From: Ceratobasidium sp. AG-K
Taxonomy: Eukaryota > Basidiomycota > Agaricomycetes > Cantharellales > Ceratobasidiaceae
Length of the DNA stretch: 64,000 bases
Assembly (NCBI GenBank): GCA_037039685.1
Contig: JAWNGF010000012.1
Coordinates: 1,178,001-1,242,000, forward strand
Direction of reading: 5' to 3'
A program made the position numbers and the translations under genes. Positions within the stretch are counted from its first letter, which is position 1; the number at the start of each line of letters is the position of its first letter. The notes beneath the pieces were generated by a model that had not been told where the DNA came from, did no database searches, and saw only the letters and a program-made list of their open reading frames with translations. This document shows, in pieces, positions 1 to 9,437 of the stretch.

Positions 1-1
1 G

Positions 2-736
2 TATTACCACTGCCGCAGCTGCATCGGACTCACCGTCTGCAACGTGGTCACCAAGAGCATCGATGCCTGGAATAGGGACACTGGCCACAAGTGGAAAGGA
101 GACAAGTGGTTCAAGCAAGAAACCGACCCCCGCCTCGCATTGGCCAATGGAGGGCACATTGATAGCAACGGAATCTGGTGGAGCGATTGCTCCTACGACT
201 TCACCAGTGGTTGGCCTGCCCCTTGCGCCGACGGAAGCGGTCAAGTCGACATGGCCGGCCAGCCAATGGAGCCAGGTGAAATCCAGGAGGAGGCGGTGGA
301 CATCCCTCCCTCCCCTCCTATCACCAACAAGGACGCCAAGCGTGTCAAGCGGGAGTGGAACGCAACATGGGACAGGGCCCAGGAAAACGTCGAGGCCCTC
401 ATCGCTGACATTGGGCAGGCAATTGCCAACCTCAAGCCCCACCAGCCCGCTGACCGCATGCCTTGCGACGCAAACATCTTGGAGGCCTACCGCCTCGTCC
501 AGTGCAGATCCTGGATGGTCAACCAACTCAACAAGTGGCTTGACCACCGACAAGAGCAGTGGGCACTCCGGGAGCAGCAAGAGATCGAGCGCCTCCAGCA
601 ACAACACCAGGAAGAGCTGGACCAGCTCTACCAGGAGAAGTGGGACCGCATGAATGAGGTGCTCGAATCGGACATGTGCAACCTTGCGGAGTGGGTTGGC
701 TGGCTGGAATTGAAGGAATGGGTTGCCCGCAGATAG
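2..736 (+). CDS. Accessory ORF3 of a Gypsy chromovirus, long type, 5' part outside window
   Basis: The frame is open from the window edge to a TAG at 734-736 (244 codons visible), so the true start lies upstream. It begins with a C-R-S-C motif followed by a hydrophobic stretch and VVTKS. A Trp-rich block follows, then a proline-rich linker (residues about 85-105) and a Gln/Glu-rich helical tail (about 170-225). Homologous copies lie at 2640-3953 and 35788-36871 on the minus strand. It is followed by a poly-G tract and an LTR, the position where Gypsy elements end, so it is the last ORF of an element. No known domain is recognised. A second frame (63-653, +1 relative) is also open; it matches the pol-tail frame seen in the other copies. 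Confidence 0.6.
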   Translation, partial: YYHCRSCIGLTVCNVVTKSIDAWNRDTGHKWKGDKWFKQETDPRLALANGGHIDSNGIWWSDCSYDFTSGWPAPCADGSGQVDMAGQPMEPGEIQEEAVDIPPSPPITNKDAKRVKREWNATWDRAQENVEALIADIGQAIANLKPHQPADRMPCDANILEAYRLVQCRSWMVNQLNKWLDHRQEQWALREQQEIERLQQQHQEELDQLYQEKWDRMNEVLESDMCNLAEWVGWLELKEWVARR

Positions 737-776
737 GCCCAGGCGCTCCACTACCTGGCCCTATGTGGGGGGGCAA

Positions 777-1254
777 TGTCATGACCTGTCCTGCCCTCTG
801 TCTCACTTTCTGCGGACTCATGGCTTGTATCGGCGCCTTAAGTGCCTCTTCTGTATAGATGTGCCCTCTCCCTCGCTTAGTGAGGTGTATGGATGACGTG
901 TCACCATGAGTCATATGACTCATGCTGTTTTCTATTTGCTGGCCTGAGCAGCCCCCTTTCTGACTTGGGCTTGTGACTCATGTACTTAGTATGACTCACT
1001 TGCCTCTTGCCTATATATACTGGCTTGCAAGCATGGTCACCCCCAGCTTGCTTTGCCTTGTCAACTCTCCCTGCAGTGTGTGATCAGAGGTACTTGGCTA
1101 CTTAGCCACTACAGCAGCCACTTGGGATTTGGAGCTAGGACTTCTATTTAGAAGCTAGCGATTTCCCTTAGCGATTTAGTCTACTTAGACTTATTGCTCA
1201 CGGTCAACAAGGCGATTAGCAGTCGTCAACTCTACTACTTAGCAGGTTGCGACA
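777..1254 (+). repeat. 3' LTR of the left-edge Gypsy element (B-type family)
   Basis: 478 bp, starting TGTCATGACC and ending TTGCGACA. A poly-G polypurine tract (767-773) sits directly upstream, as expected for a 3' LTR on the plus strand. A TATA box (CTATATATAC, about 1011-1020) and four TGACTCA/TGAGTCA motifs (about 907-1000) mark the promoter region. The sequence resembles the minus-strand LTR at 2094-2647. It interrupts a different element's ORF3 (1257-1736), so the left-edge element inserted there. The 5-bp TSD would begin TTGTA, but the partner lies outside the window. Confidence 0.75.
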
Positions 1255-1256
1255 TT

Positions 1257-1736
1257 GTACTGCTCTCCACCCATATGCTTGGAGTCATTGAATGGGGACA
1301 AGAGGGGGCATACTCAAGCGAGTGGGTACCAGGGTACGATGGGAGACAACCAATGCTCCGACCTAGGTGGAATGACGCCTGGGATGCCAACTACAAAAGG
1401 GATCTGAGTGACTGGAAGTTGGAGAGGGGAAGATACCAGAAGGAAAAATTCAAATGGGTGCCAAACTGGTGGAAATGGGAGGAGGCAGACGTGTCAGCAT
1501 GGAAGGAGACAGAACCAGACATGCAACAATGGGATGAGGAGTTTGTGGAGGCCCAGAAGAGGGTTTTGGACTGGTCCAAGGCCAACTGGATGAAGGAGGA
1601 GACGTGGGAAGAATGGGAGAAGTTCTCAGACAAACCAGGTAACACTGTGTTCAATCCCATTGATTTGACTATCAAAGAGGATGAGGGGCTGGAAGAACAC
1701 TTGCTTGCCAAAAGCAAGGATTGCAAGATCCAGTAG
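1257..1736 (+). pseudogene. 5'-truncated ORF3 (short, 254-aa type) of a C-type Gypsy element
   Basis: From GTA at 1257 the frame matches ORF3 of elements C and E from their VLLSTHMLG block through the Trp/Glu-rich segment to the stop at 1734-1736. The N-terminal half, including the CRGC motif, has been displaced by the LTR that ends at 1254. Upstream codons in the same frame are LTR sequence. A polypurine tract and a C-type LTR (1780) follow, so this is the 3' end of a C-type element. The frame has no stops, so the disruption is by insertion only. Confidence 0.75.
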
Positions 1737-1779
1737 AGCCCATCCAGGTCCCCTAGACGGACTCTTAGGGGGGGAGTAA

Positions 1780-2093
1780 TGTCGTGAGCCAGCTCCCTCC
1801 ATCAGACTCGCCTGTTGTCTTGCCCGCCTGTATGTCTCTTTGTGTTGTGTTTCCTTTTCCGTTTGCCACATTGCCACCTTCTTGTGGTTCCTTCCGTTAC
1901 ACTATGTAACACGGCTGTGCTTTTGTACGAGTCATGTCTGTTCATACAGCATGACTCACATGGGCACTCCTGATTGCTTGACTTGCTTGACTTGTGTGGC
2001 TGCACGTGTATGACTCAGCCACTTCTTGATTATATATAGAGGACCAACAAGCCTGGTAACCCCAGCTTGTTTTGTCTTGTCAAACATCCCTTT
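1780..2093 (+). repeat. Truncated C-type LTR
   Basis: It starts TGTCGTGAGCC right after the tract AGGGGGGGAG and aligns with the first two thirds of the 456-bp LTRs of elements C, E and F. That includes the TATA box (about 2029-2040) and the AGCTTGTTTTGTC segment predicted to be the transcript 5' end. It stops at CATCCCTTT, where the minus-strand B-type LTR begins at 2094. The remaining third is not found at the far side of element B. Confidence 0.8.
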
Positions 2094-2647
2094 TGTTGCA
2101 ACCCTCTATGCTGGTTGACCAACAACAGTGACCATTCTTGCCTTAGTCGTAGAGACTGGCCTCGATATGCCTTATAGGCTCCTTAGACCGTTTGCTAAGT
2201 TGCTAGTGCAACCTTAGTGTTGATACTGATGATGGTCAAAGGCCCACTTAGATGAGAGACAAGGGCTGTAAGGCCTTTGGGACTTAGAGTGCACTCTGAG
2301 GGGAGAGATGACAAGGCAAAGCAAACTGGAGTAAGTCCATGCTTGCAAGCCAGTATATATAGCATGAGGCAAAAATGCCTCAAAGTGGTACAATACATAA
2401 TCTGGCCAATCAGGCGCCAGTATCAGTCAGCAATCAAAAAGTCCTTCTAGATAGGACATCTAGAAGGATGATGCTTCCAAGAGAAACATCCAGAAGACAA
2501 CAAGGCCCTATGGGCCAAGGTGACATATCATCCATACACCGCACTAAACGCAGGAGAGGGCACTACATTGTACATTGGGCGCTTAAGGCGCCAGAGTCCA
2601 AGCCACACACAGTCAGAGTCCAAGGATGTCGTACCTGGGTCACAACA
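2094..2647 (-). repeat. 3' LTR of element B
   Basis: On the minus strand it runs from TGTTGTGACC (at 2647) to GGGTTGCAACA (at 2094), 554 bp. It directly follows a G8 polypurine tract at the end of ORF3 of element B. A TATA-like CTATATATACTGG lies in the middle. The family matches the LTR at 777-1254. It is inserted into the C-type LTR at 1780-2093. Confidence 0.75.
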
Positions 2648-3953
2648 TTGCCCCCCCCTTTAGGTTGGGTGTAGGGGACTGCGCACGACTACTTTTGGCC
2701 AATCCATTCCTTGATTGCCACCCATCCCTCTTGTTCCGCCAGGCCTGCATGTCCTCTTCCAGACGCGCATTCATCATGTCCCACTTGGCCTGCTCAAAGT
2801 CCCGCTCCCGCTGGAGCAGTTGGGAGAGGGCCTGGGAGCATTGACATTCCCGCTCAAGCAGGGACTGGCATTCCCTGTTGACCCAGGCCTCCTGGCGTGC
2901 GTTGCACCAATGCTCAAGTGCAGAGGGGGAGAGCTCCCCCTGCTGGACCATTCCGTAGGCCTCAAGGACCTCAGCATCGCATGGCATCCTGTTGTAGGCG
3001 GGGGCTGGGGGTGTGTCATTGAGTTCCCACTCAACCTTGGCCATGAGGCGCTCGATTTGAGCTCAAGCCCATTCCATTGCTTTGTTGAATTGCTGCTCAA
3101 GCAGCAAGGGGTCGGTGGGGATTTTGGGAGGGGCAGCCAGCTCATTGGTCGCAGGGGATGGCGCAGGGACCGTGGGTGCAGGGGGGGTCCCAATGGACTG
3201 CCGCATAGGAGGCTTGGTTGGAGGGCGCTCCCCAAGAGGGGGCTTGACAGTCGTGGGGGCGGGGCTGGGTCCTCAAGTTGCTCGACTACTTTCAGCCTGC
3301 TCACGTGCAGGCCTGTTGTTGTTGGGAGCTGTGGACGTCCAGGGGTATAAGTAGTTGTCTGACGTGAGTGGGTTTGGCATACCAGGCTCCAGTTTTGGGA
3401 TGTTGAGTTCCCAGCCGGACTCGGTGTCCAACTTGGTCTGCATCCAGGCCACTCCAGCTTCCCATTGCTCAGCTTTGATATGGAGGCAGGGGTCATCAAT
3501 TCGCTTCCACCATCCGTCCTCTTGCCACTCATACCCAGTGTTGATCTTCCAGGCATCCCCGCTTTTGAGAACCACGTCGTGCACTGTGTGACCGATGCAT
3601 CCTCGGCAGGTGTAGAGCTTGTGCCGCTTGAGGGCGGCATGGTTGAGAGGCTTGGCGTCAGGTTGACCCACCCAGAGCATTTTCCCGTAGTCGTTGTGCT
3701 GGAGGGACTTGAGGTCGGCAGTCCAGCTGAGCCCGTTGCGCTTCTTGATTGGGATGTACCCCAGCCCACATCTGGGGTCCAGGATCTCGGCCTATTCCTT
3801 GGCCTCAATGAAGGACCAAGGGGCAGTCCCCCAGTTGATGACAGCGTACTTGCCCTGTCCGGCGAGTCGGAGTGCCCTTCCAAAGGCAGTGGTGGAGGCA
3901 TTGGCCTGGTGGGCGGTGTGGACAGCGGCCTTGGAGATGCGGACAGCAGGCAT
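2640..3953 (-). pseudogene. ORF3 of element B, long type, three in-frame stops
   Basis: The ATG at 3953 begins MPAV, the same start seen in the ORF3 copies of C, E and F. One frame of 438 codons runs to a TGA at 2640-2642, inside the first bases of the LTR. It is broken by a TAG (near 3798) and two TGAs (3273-3275 and near 3063). Recognisable parts in order are an N-terminal block, YTCRGCIGHTV (the CxxC motif), a Trp-rich region with EWQEDGWWKR, a Pro-rich linker and a Glu/Gln-rich helical tail. Family and function are unknown. The pol frame (+1) stays open across almost the whole ORF, down to 2774. Confidence 0.7.
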
Positions 3954-4688
3954 GTTTGAGTAAAATGAGTTTGTTGAGGTAGGGCTTGGTAGAGCAAGCT
4001 AGGTGCAGTGAGCTGAGTGGTTGGTGTGATGATATCTGCTGCTCTCCCTTTCTTCCTTTTATCTTTTGTTAATTTCACATCTGGCTTGATATTTGGCGGA
4101 AGTGGTGCCGACAGGAAGTCCTTCTGGAATTTCCTTAGCAGTTCTGTCATTTCGGCAAACCTTTCTGCTCGTTCTTCTGTGTCTTCTTGGGCGCTATATC
4201 CCTTCCATTGGATGTGGTATTTTAGCCCATCAGGATCTTGATACCATCCAACAATCTTCTCAACTTTGTATTCCTCCTCCCCTTCTTCCGTTGTTATTGG
4301 TGGTGGTCGGGGTTGGTTCCTTCCAAAGTCCTTATCTTCCTTGTAGGGAGAAAGGAAGGTGCTGTTGAAGACATTGTGTTTTCACACACTCTTTGGGAGG
4401 TCCAGCTGATATGTGTGTGTTCCCATGACCTTTGTTATCTTGAAAGGACCAGTTTTCTTGTCATCCAACTTCTTAGTAGGACGTCTGGTCTTGAAGTCCT
4501 TAGTAAGGAGCCATATGTGATCACCTTCCTTGTAGTGCTGTTTAGGCATTTCTTTGGTGATTTTGTGGTATTCCATCATTGCTTTTGTTTCTTCCCATAC
4601 AGCGTTTAGGTTTTCCGTCCACTGGTTCCCTTCCGGTGATTCCATTTGGGGTTCTTTCCAAAAACCACTTCAAAAGGGGTTTGGCCAG
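2774..4688 (-). pseudogene. pol: Element B pol, 3' part: integrase C-terminus, chromodomain and long tail
   Basis: This continues the pol of element B left of the nested element C. It carries the end of the integrase core (TGQTPFEVVFG), a GPY/F-like block (TGPFKITKVMG), and a chromodomain near 4150-4290 (EEYKVEKIVGWYQ, then YHIQWKGYSAQEDTEE). Defects are a one-base loss near 4650 and a TGA at 4382-4384. After the chromodomain the frame stays open for a further 393 codons opposite ORF3. That tail is Ser/Thr/Pro-rich with no recognisable fold. Confidence 0.75.
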
Positions 4689-4693
4689 TTGTC

Positions 4694-5149
4694 TGTCGTA
4701 AGCTTCTTCTTGGTGGCTATGAGACAAGCCGCGATGGAGAGTGGACGGCACTAAGACCTAAGTGACCCCTTGAACCGCAACACACTTAAGCGTCTGTAGG
4801 CTCTTGAGGGTAGGGGTGGTTCTAAGTGTCACTCAGAGGGGATGTTTGACGAGACAAAACAAGCTGGGGTTACCAGGCTTGTTGGTCCTCTATATATATT
4901 CAAGAGGCGGCCAAGTCATACAGAACGCAGCCACAAGAGTCACAGCAGTCAACCAGTCAGGAGTGTCCATGTGAGTCATGCTGTATGAACAGACATGACT
5001 CGTACAAAGCACAGCCGCGTTACACAATGTAACAGAATAACCACAAGAAGGTGGCAACGCGGCGAACAGAAACGGAAACACAACACAAGAGAAGGGAACA
5101 GGTGGGCGAGACAACAGGCGAGTCCGATGGAGTGAGCTAGCTCACGACA
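4694..5149 (-). repeat. 3' LTR of element C
   Basis: On the minus strand it reads TGTCGTGAGCTAGC through to GCTTACGACA. The polypurine tract AGGGGGGAG lies at 5153-5161. It contains TGACTC-type motifs, the palindrome GTTACA-TTG-TGTAAC and a TATATATA box. Confidence 0.93.
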
Positions 5150-5191
5150 TTACTCCCCCCTAAGAGACCGTCTAGGGGACCTGGATGGGCT

Positions 5192-5956
5192 CTACTGGAT
5201 CCCACAATCCTTGCCTTTTGCAAGCATGTACTCCTCCAGTCCCTCGTCCTCCTCCAAGGTCAGGTCGATGGGATTGAAGGTGGTATTGCCTGGTTCGTCC
5301 GAGAATTTCTCCCATTCCTCCCAGGTCTCCTCCTTTGTCCAGTCCGCCTTGGCCCAGTCCAAAACCCTCTTCTGGGCCTCCACGAATTCTCCATCCCACT
5401 GGCGTACGTCGGGCTCAGCCTCCTTCCATGCCGACACATCAGTCTCCTCCTTCTTCCACCAGTAAGGCTCCCAATCGATCTTCTCCTTCTGGTACCTGCC
5501 CCTCTCCATCCTCCAGTCGCTCAGGTCCTTCTCGTAGTTGGCGTCCCAAGCGTCGTTCCATCTAGGTCGGAGCGTTGGCTGCCTTCCGTCGTACCCGGGT
5601 ACCCATTCGCTCGAATACGCTCCTTCTTGTCCCCATTCAACCACCCCGAGCATGTGGGTGGAGAGGAGGACGACCTCGGAGACCTGGAAAGCCGCGCACC
5701 CTCGGCAGACAAATATATCCTTCCGTAGGAGTTGCATGCGTGTTGGCCACTTCTTTCCGACCCATTGGAATTCTCCCAGGTCCGAGTGCAGGACGTCATC
5801 CGACGCCCTAAAGTGCATTCTTCCAGAGCTTTGTTGCGACCTCTTGAAGACGTAGAGGGCGGCCCCGGAGTCGAGGATCCTTGCTGTGGCGAAGGCAGGT
5901 CCTTCGAGGACGCGGGTGAGGTTGTTGGTAATGGTGGAGCGGGTGACAGCAGGCAT
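5192..5956 (-). CDS. ORF3 of element C (254 aa, CRGC / Trp-rich protein)
   Basis: I chose the ATG at 5956 (MPAV) because the same start is used by all ORF3 copies; the frame is open 23 codons further upstream. Intact, 254 codons, the same length as in E and F. A CRGC motif lies near residue 85, followed by VVLLSTHMLGVVEWGQEG and a strongly Trp/Glu-rich C-terminal half ending KGKDCGIQ. There is no signal peptide or membrane segment. The first 436 nt overlap the end of pol in another frame. No known family is recognised; conservation across diverged elements argues that it is a real product of the element. Confidence 0.75.
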   Translation of the reverse strand: MPAVTRSTITNNLTRVLEGPAFATARILDSGAALYVFKRSQQSSGRMHFRASDDVLHSDLGEFQWVGKKWPTRMQLLRKDIFVCRGCAAFQVSEVVLLSTHMLGVVEWGQEGAYSSEWVPGYDGRQPTLRPRWNDAWDANYEKDLSDWRMERGRYQKEKIDWEPYWWKKEETDVSAWKEAEPDVRQWDGEFVEAQKRVLDWAKADWTKEETWEEWEKFSDEPGNTTFNPIDLTLEEDEGLEEYMLAKGKDCGIQ

Positions 5957-8900
5957 TGCAGAGGGCAAAAAAGATTTAAGGCGTAGAGTTGGTGGTGTTT
6001 CTTGGAATAGTAGCAAGTTTTGCAAGTGATACTACCCGTTTCACTCCTCCTGCCTTTTATCTTCCCTGGAGCGTAGTTAGATGGCGTGGGAGCTTCGGGG
6101 TGTCGGCGTAGGAGGTCCTTGATGATCTTTGAAAGGTGACCAAAATCTTCTGCCCTTTGTTCCGTGTCTTCTTCACTTCCATAACCCTTCCATCTGACCC
6201 TGTAAAAAAGGCCATCCTTTGTCTCCTTCCAGTCCAAGATCTTCTCTACTTCATATTCTTCTTCTCCTTCCTCTGTTATGATCGGCGGTGGTCGGGGTTG
6301 GTTGCGGCTGAATTCGGTGTCTCTCTTGTAAGGGTTGAGCAAATCGATGTGGAAAACAGGGTGCACCCTCATTGTTGCCGGCAGATCCAGCTCATAGGCG
6401 TGTGATCCTATCTGTCGCTTCACGACAAATGGCCCGTGCTTTTTGTTGTCCAGTTTCTTTGATGGTCTCTTTGTTTGAATGTTTTTTCCCAGTAGCCATA
6501 CTAGATCTCCTTCTTGATACTTGTTCTTTGGTTCTTCTCCTGGGAGCTTTTGAGTTTCCATAGATGCAATTGCTTCGTCGTGGATTTTACGCCATTTTCC
6601 TGTGATGTTGTTTGCTTCTGGAACCGCTGATTCTTCCGCTGAGATGTTCCACAGTGGTTCCCTCCCATAGACGATCTCGAAAGGGGAACTACCCGTTACA
6701 CGATGCTTCTGTAGATTATAGCTGAACTCCGCAATCGGTAATAAGTCCGCCCAATCATCCTGTCGGTAGTTGACGAACGATCGTAGCCAGCCTTCCATCC
6801 ATTGATTGATTCTCTCCGTTATTCCATCTGTTTGGGGGTGGTAGGCAGTACTGAAACCTGGGCTAGTTCCAATTTTCTCATAAATGGCTTTCATAAGTTT
6901 GGAATTGAAAGTAGTCCCTCGGTCTGAGGTTGTGCTCTTTGGGAAACCATGCAGTTTCCAAACATTTGTGATGAAAAGATTTGCAAGGTCGCTTGCCGTG
7001 TGAGATTCTTTGCAGGGTATGAAGTGCGCCATTCTTGAGAATCGGTCCACCACTACCAAGATGCTATCTGATCCTCTGGATTTTGGTAACTTCACCACGA
7101 AGTCGAACGCTATGTCTTCCCACGGTCCTTTTGGAATCTCCAGAGGCTTGATCGGGACTATTGACTTCGATCCCTTTGTCCGCTGGCAGGTCTTGCAGGA
7201 TTCCACGTATCTGTTTATGCCTTGCTTCATCCCTGGCCAGAAGTACCTTCTTGATATTAGTTCCAGTGTTCTAGCTTGTCCTTGATGTCCTGCGATTTTT
7301 GAGTCGTGATGAACTCGCATGATGGCCAGTCTGGATTCCTTATCTTCCGGCACGTAGATCCTTCCTTTGAACCATAATAGTCCCTCCTTGAAATCATAAT
7401 CTTTTGCGCTGTGTTGAAGGGTTTTTGGTAACGTTTCCCTTGACTTGCAGATTTCTTTGATTTGCGCCAATCCTTCATCTGTTTCCTGAGCCTCCCTGAT
7501 AGTTTCTATGATGTTTGTGTCTACTTGTCCCAAAAATCCTTTGAACCTTTCAACGGATATCATAACTTGTTCAGGCGTTGGAATATCTTCATGGTCTGAC
7601 CGTCTTGACAACAGGTCCGGTTTTGATGACAGGACGCCAGGGCGATATATGATGTCAAAGTTATAGGAAGCAAGTAATTGGTGCCATCTTGCGTGTCGGC
7701 GGTTAAACGTTCTTGCTTCCTTCCAGAATTGTAGGTTCCTATGATCGGTGTAGATGGTGATAGGGTCCCTTGTTCCTTCAAGGTACAGCCTCCAATGTGT
7801 TAAAGATTCTATAATTGCCATAAGTTCCTTGTCGTGGACGTCATAGTTGAGCTGAGCCTCGTTGAAAGATTTTGACAGAAAAGCGATAGGGTGTAGGTAG
7901 CCATCATCTTGTCTTTGCGACAGGATTGCTCCCATTGCTATTCCACTTGCGTCTGTTTCCAAGAAGAAGGGTTTGTCAGGGTTTGGATGGCGTAGAGTGG
8001 GTTCCTTGCTGATTTCCGCTTTTAGGGCTTCAAAAGCTTCCTGCTGATTGTTTCCCCATTCCCATTTGTTCTCCCTTCTTGTCAAGGTTGTCAGGGGTTT
8101 TGCTAATCGGCTGAAATTCGGTACAAATCTTCGGTAAAAATTTGCAAATCCTAGGAATGCCTGTACTTGCTTGACCGTTCTTGGCTCCTTCCATTCTTTT
8201 ATTGCCTTTACTTTTTCTTCCTCCATAGAGATGCCTGAATCGCTGATTCCAAGTCCAGTATATGTCAATTTGGTGACGAAGAACTCGCATTTTGGAAGCT
8301 TTGCAAAAAGATTCTCCTCCAGTAAGATCTTCAGTACTTTTCTGACATCCACGGTATGTTGGCTTCTGTCCTTAGAGAAGACAAGGATGTCGTCAATGTA
8401 TACTATGACGCATACGTCGATAAGATCATGGAAAATGTGATTCATATATCTTTGGAAGATGGCGGGCGCGTTCTTCAGTCCGAAAGGCATGACGACGTAT
8501 TCGAACAGTCCTTCTTTTGTTCTGAAAGCTGTCTTCCATTCGTCGCCTTCCCTAATTCTGATATTGTTGAAACCCATGCGTAGATCAATCTTGGAGAAAA
8601 TTTTTGCGTCCTTGATTTTATCCAGAAGGTCTTCCATTAGGGGCATAGGGAATCTGTCGTCCTTTGTAATGGCGTTTACTCCTCTGAGGTCTTGGACGAG
8701 TCGTAGTTGGCGAACTGCCCCTGGATTTTTTGGATCAATAGGTTTTTTGACAAAGAAACAAGGGGATGCAATGGGTGATTTGCTTGGTCGAATTTTCCCC
8801 GCCGCGATTTCTTCATCCAGGTATTCTCCTAGTGCAATAGATTATGCTGGAGAGAGAGGGATAGGTCTGGCAGGTTTCGGGAGTTCAGCTTCTTCCTTGA

Positions 8901-9435
8901 AGTCAATGGCGCAGTCGTATGGACGGTGATCCGGGATTCTTTTGAATTTCTCTTCACTGAAGACATCGGCAAATTCCTTGAATTCTGCTGGTAGGTCGTC
9001 TATTGATGCCGTTCTTGCTTGTATGGGTTCTGGCCGCCATGATATGTGCTTTGTTTTCCAATCAATGACCGGGTTTGCTTCTTCTAACCATTCTAATCCC
9101 AGGATAAGTTTAGTTTCCCCAGTAGGCATAGCAAAGAAGGCCTGTTTGAAGGTCCTTCCCTCCATATTTAGTTCTAGCTTCGCTTTAAAACGTATTTGGT
9201 GGGAGAGTTCCTTCCCCTGGATACCAATTACTTTTCGCGGAGTGGAGAGTTCCATGAGTGGAATGTTGTTGGATCGAGCCCACGAGATGTCCAAGAAGTT
9301 CTTTGATGCTCCAGAATCGATGAGGGTTGGGATAGGTTCTGTGATTCCGGCAACGTTCGCGTAAACAATGGTAGATTCATTTGTCGCTCTAAAGTACATT
9401 GTTTCCGTTGCCGGTTCTTTGGTCTCTCCACACAC
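5521..9435 (-). pseudogene. pol: Element C pol (protease-RT-RNase H-integrase-chromodomain), one nonsense codon
   Basis: The frame is -1 relative to gag and has no ATG at the junction; the first codon shown is GTG. Domains in order are an aspartic protease (LIDSGASKNF), RT with YIDD, RNase H (LETDASG), an integrase zinc finger (HHDSKIAGHQ ... CKTCQR), the integrase core (AFDFVVKLP, TSDRGTTF, GITERIN), a GPY/F block (HGPFVVKRQ) and a chromodomain (YEVEKILDWKE). A TAA at 8842-8844 replaces a GAA present in element E, cutting between protease and RT. Otherwise 1304 codons are open. The last 145 codons overlap ORF3. Confidence 0.9.
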
Positions 9436-9437
9436 AG

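Noticed and set aside
2774..4150. A separate 458-codon gene on the minus strand
   Set aside because: Its first part is the pol region after the chromodomain and the rest is the second frame of ORF3; it is the pol tail of element B, not an independent gene.
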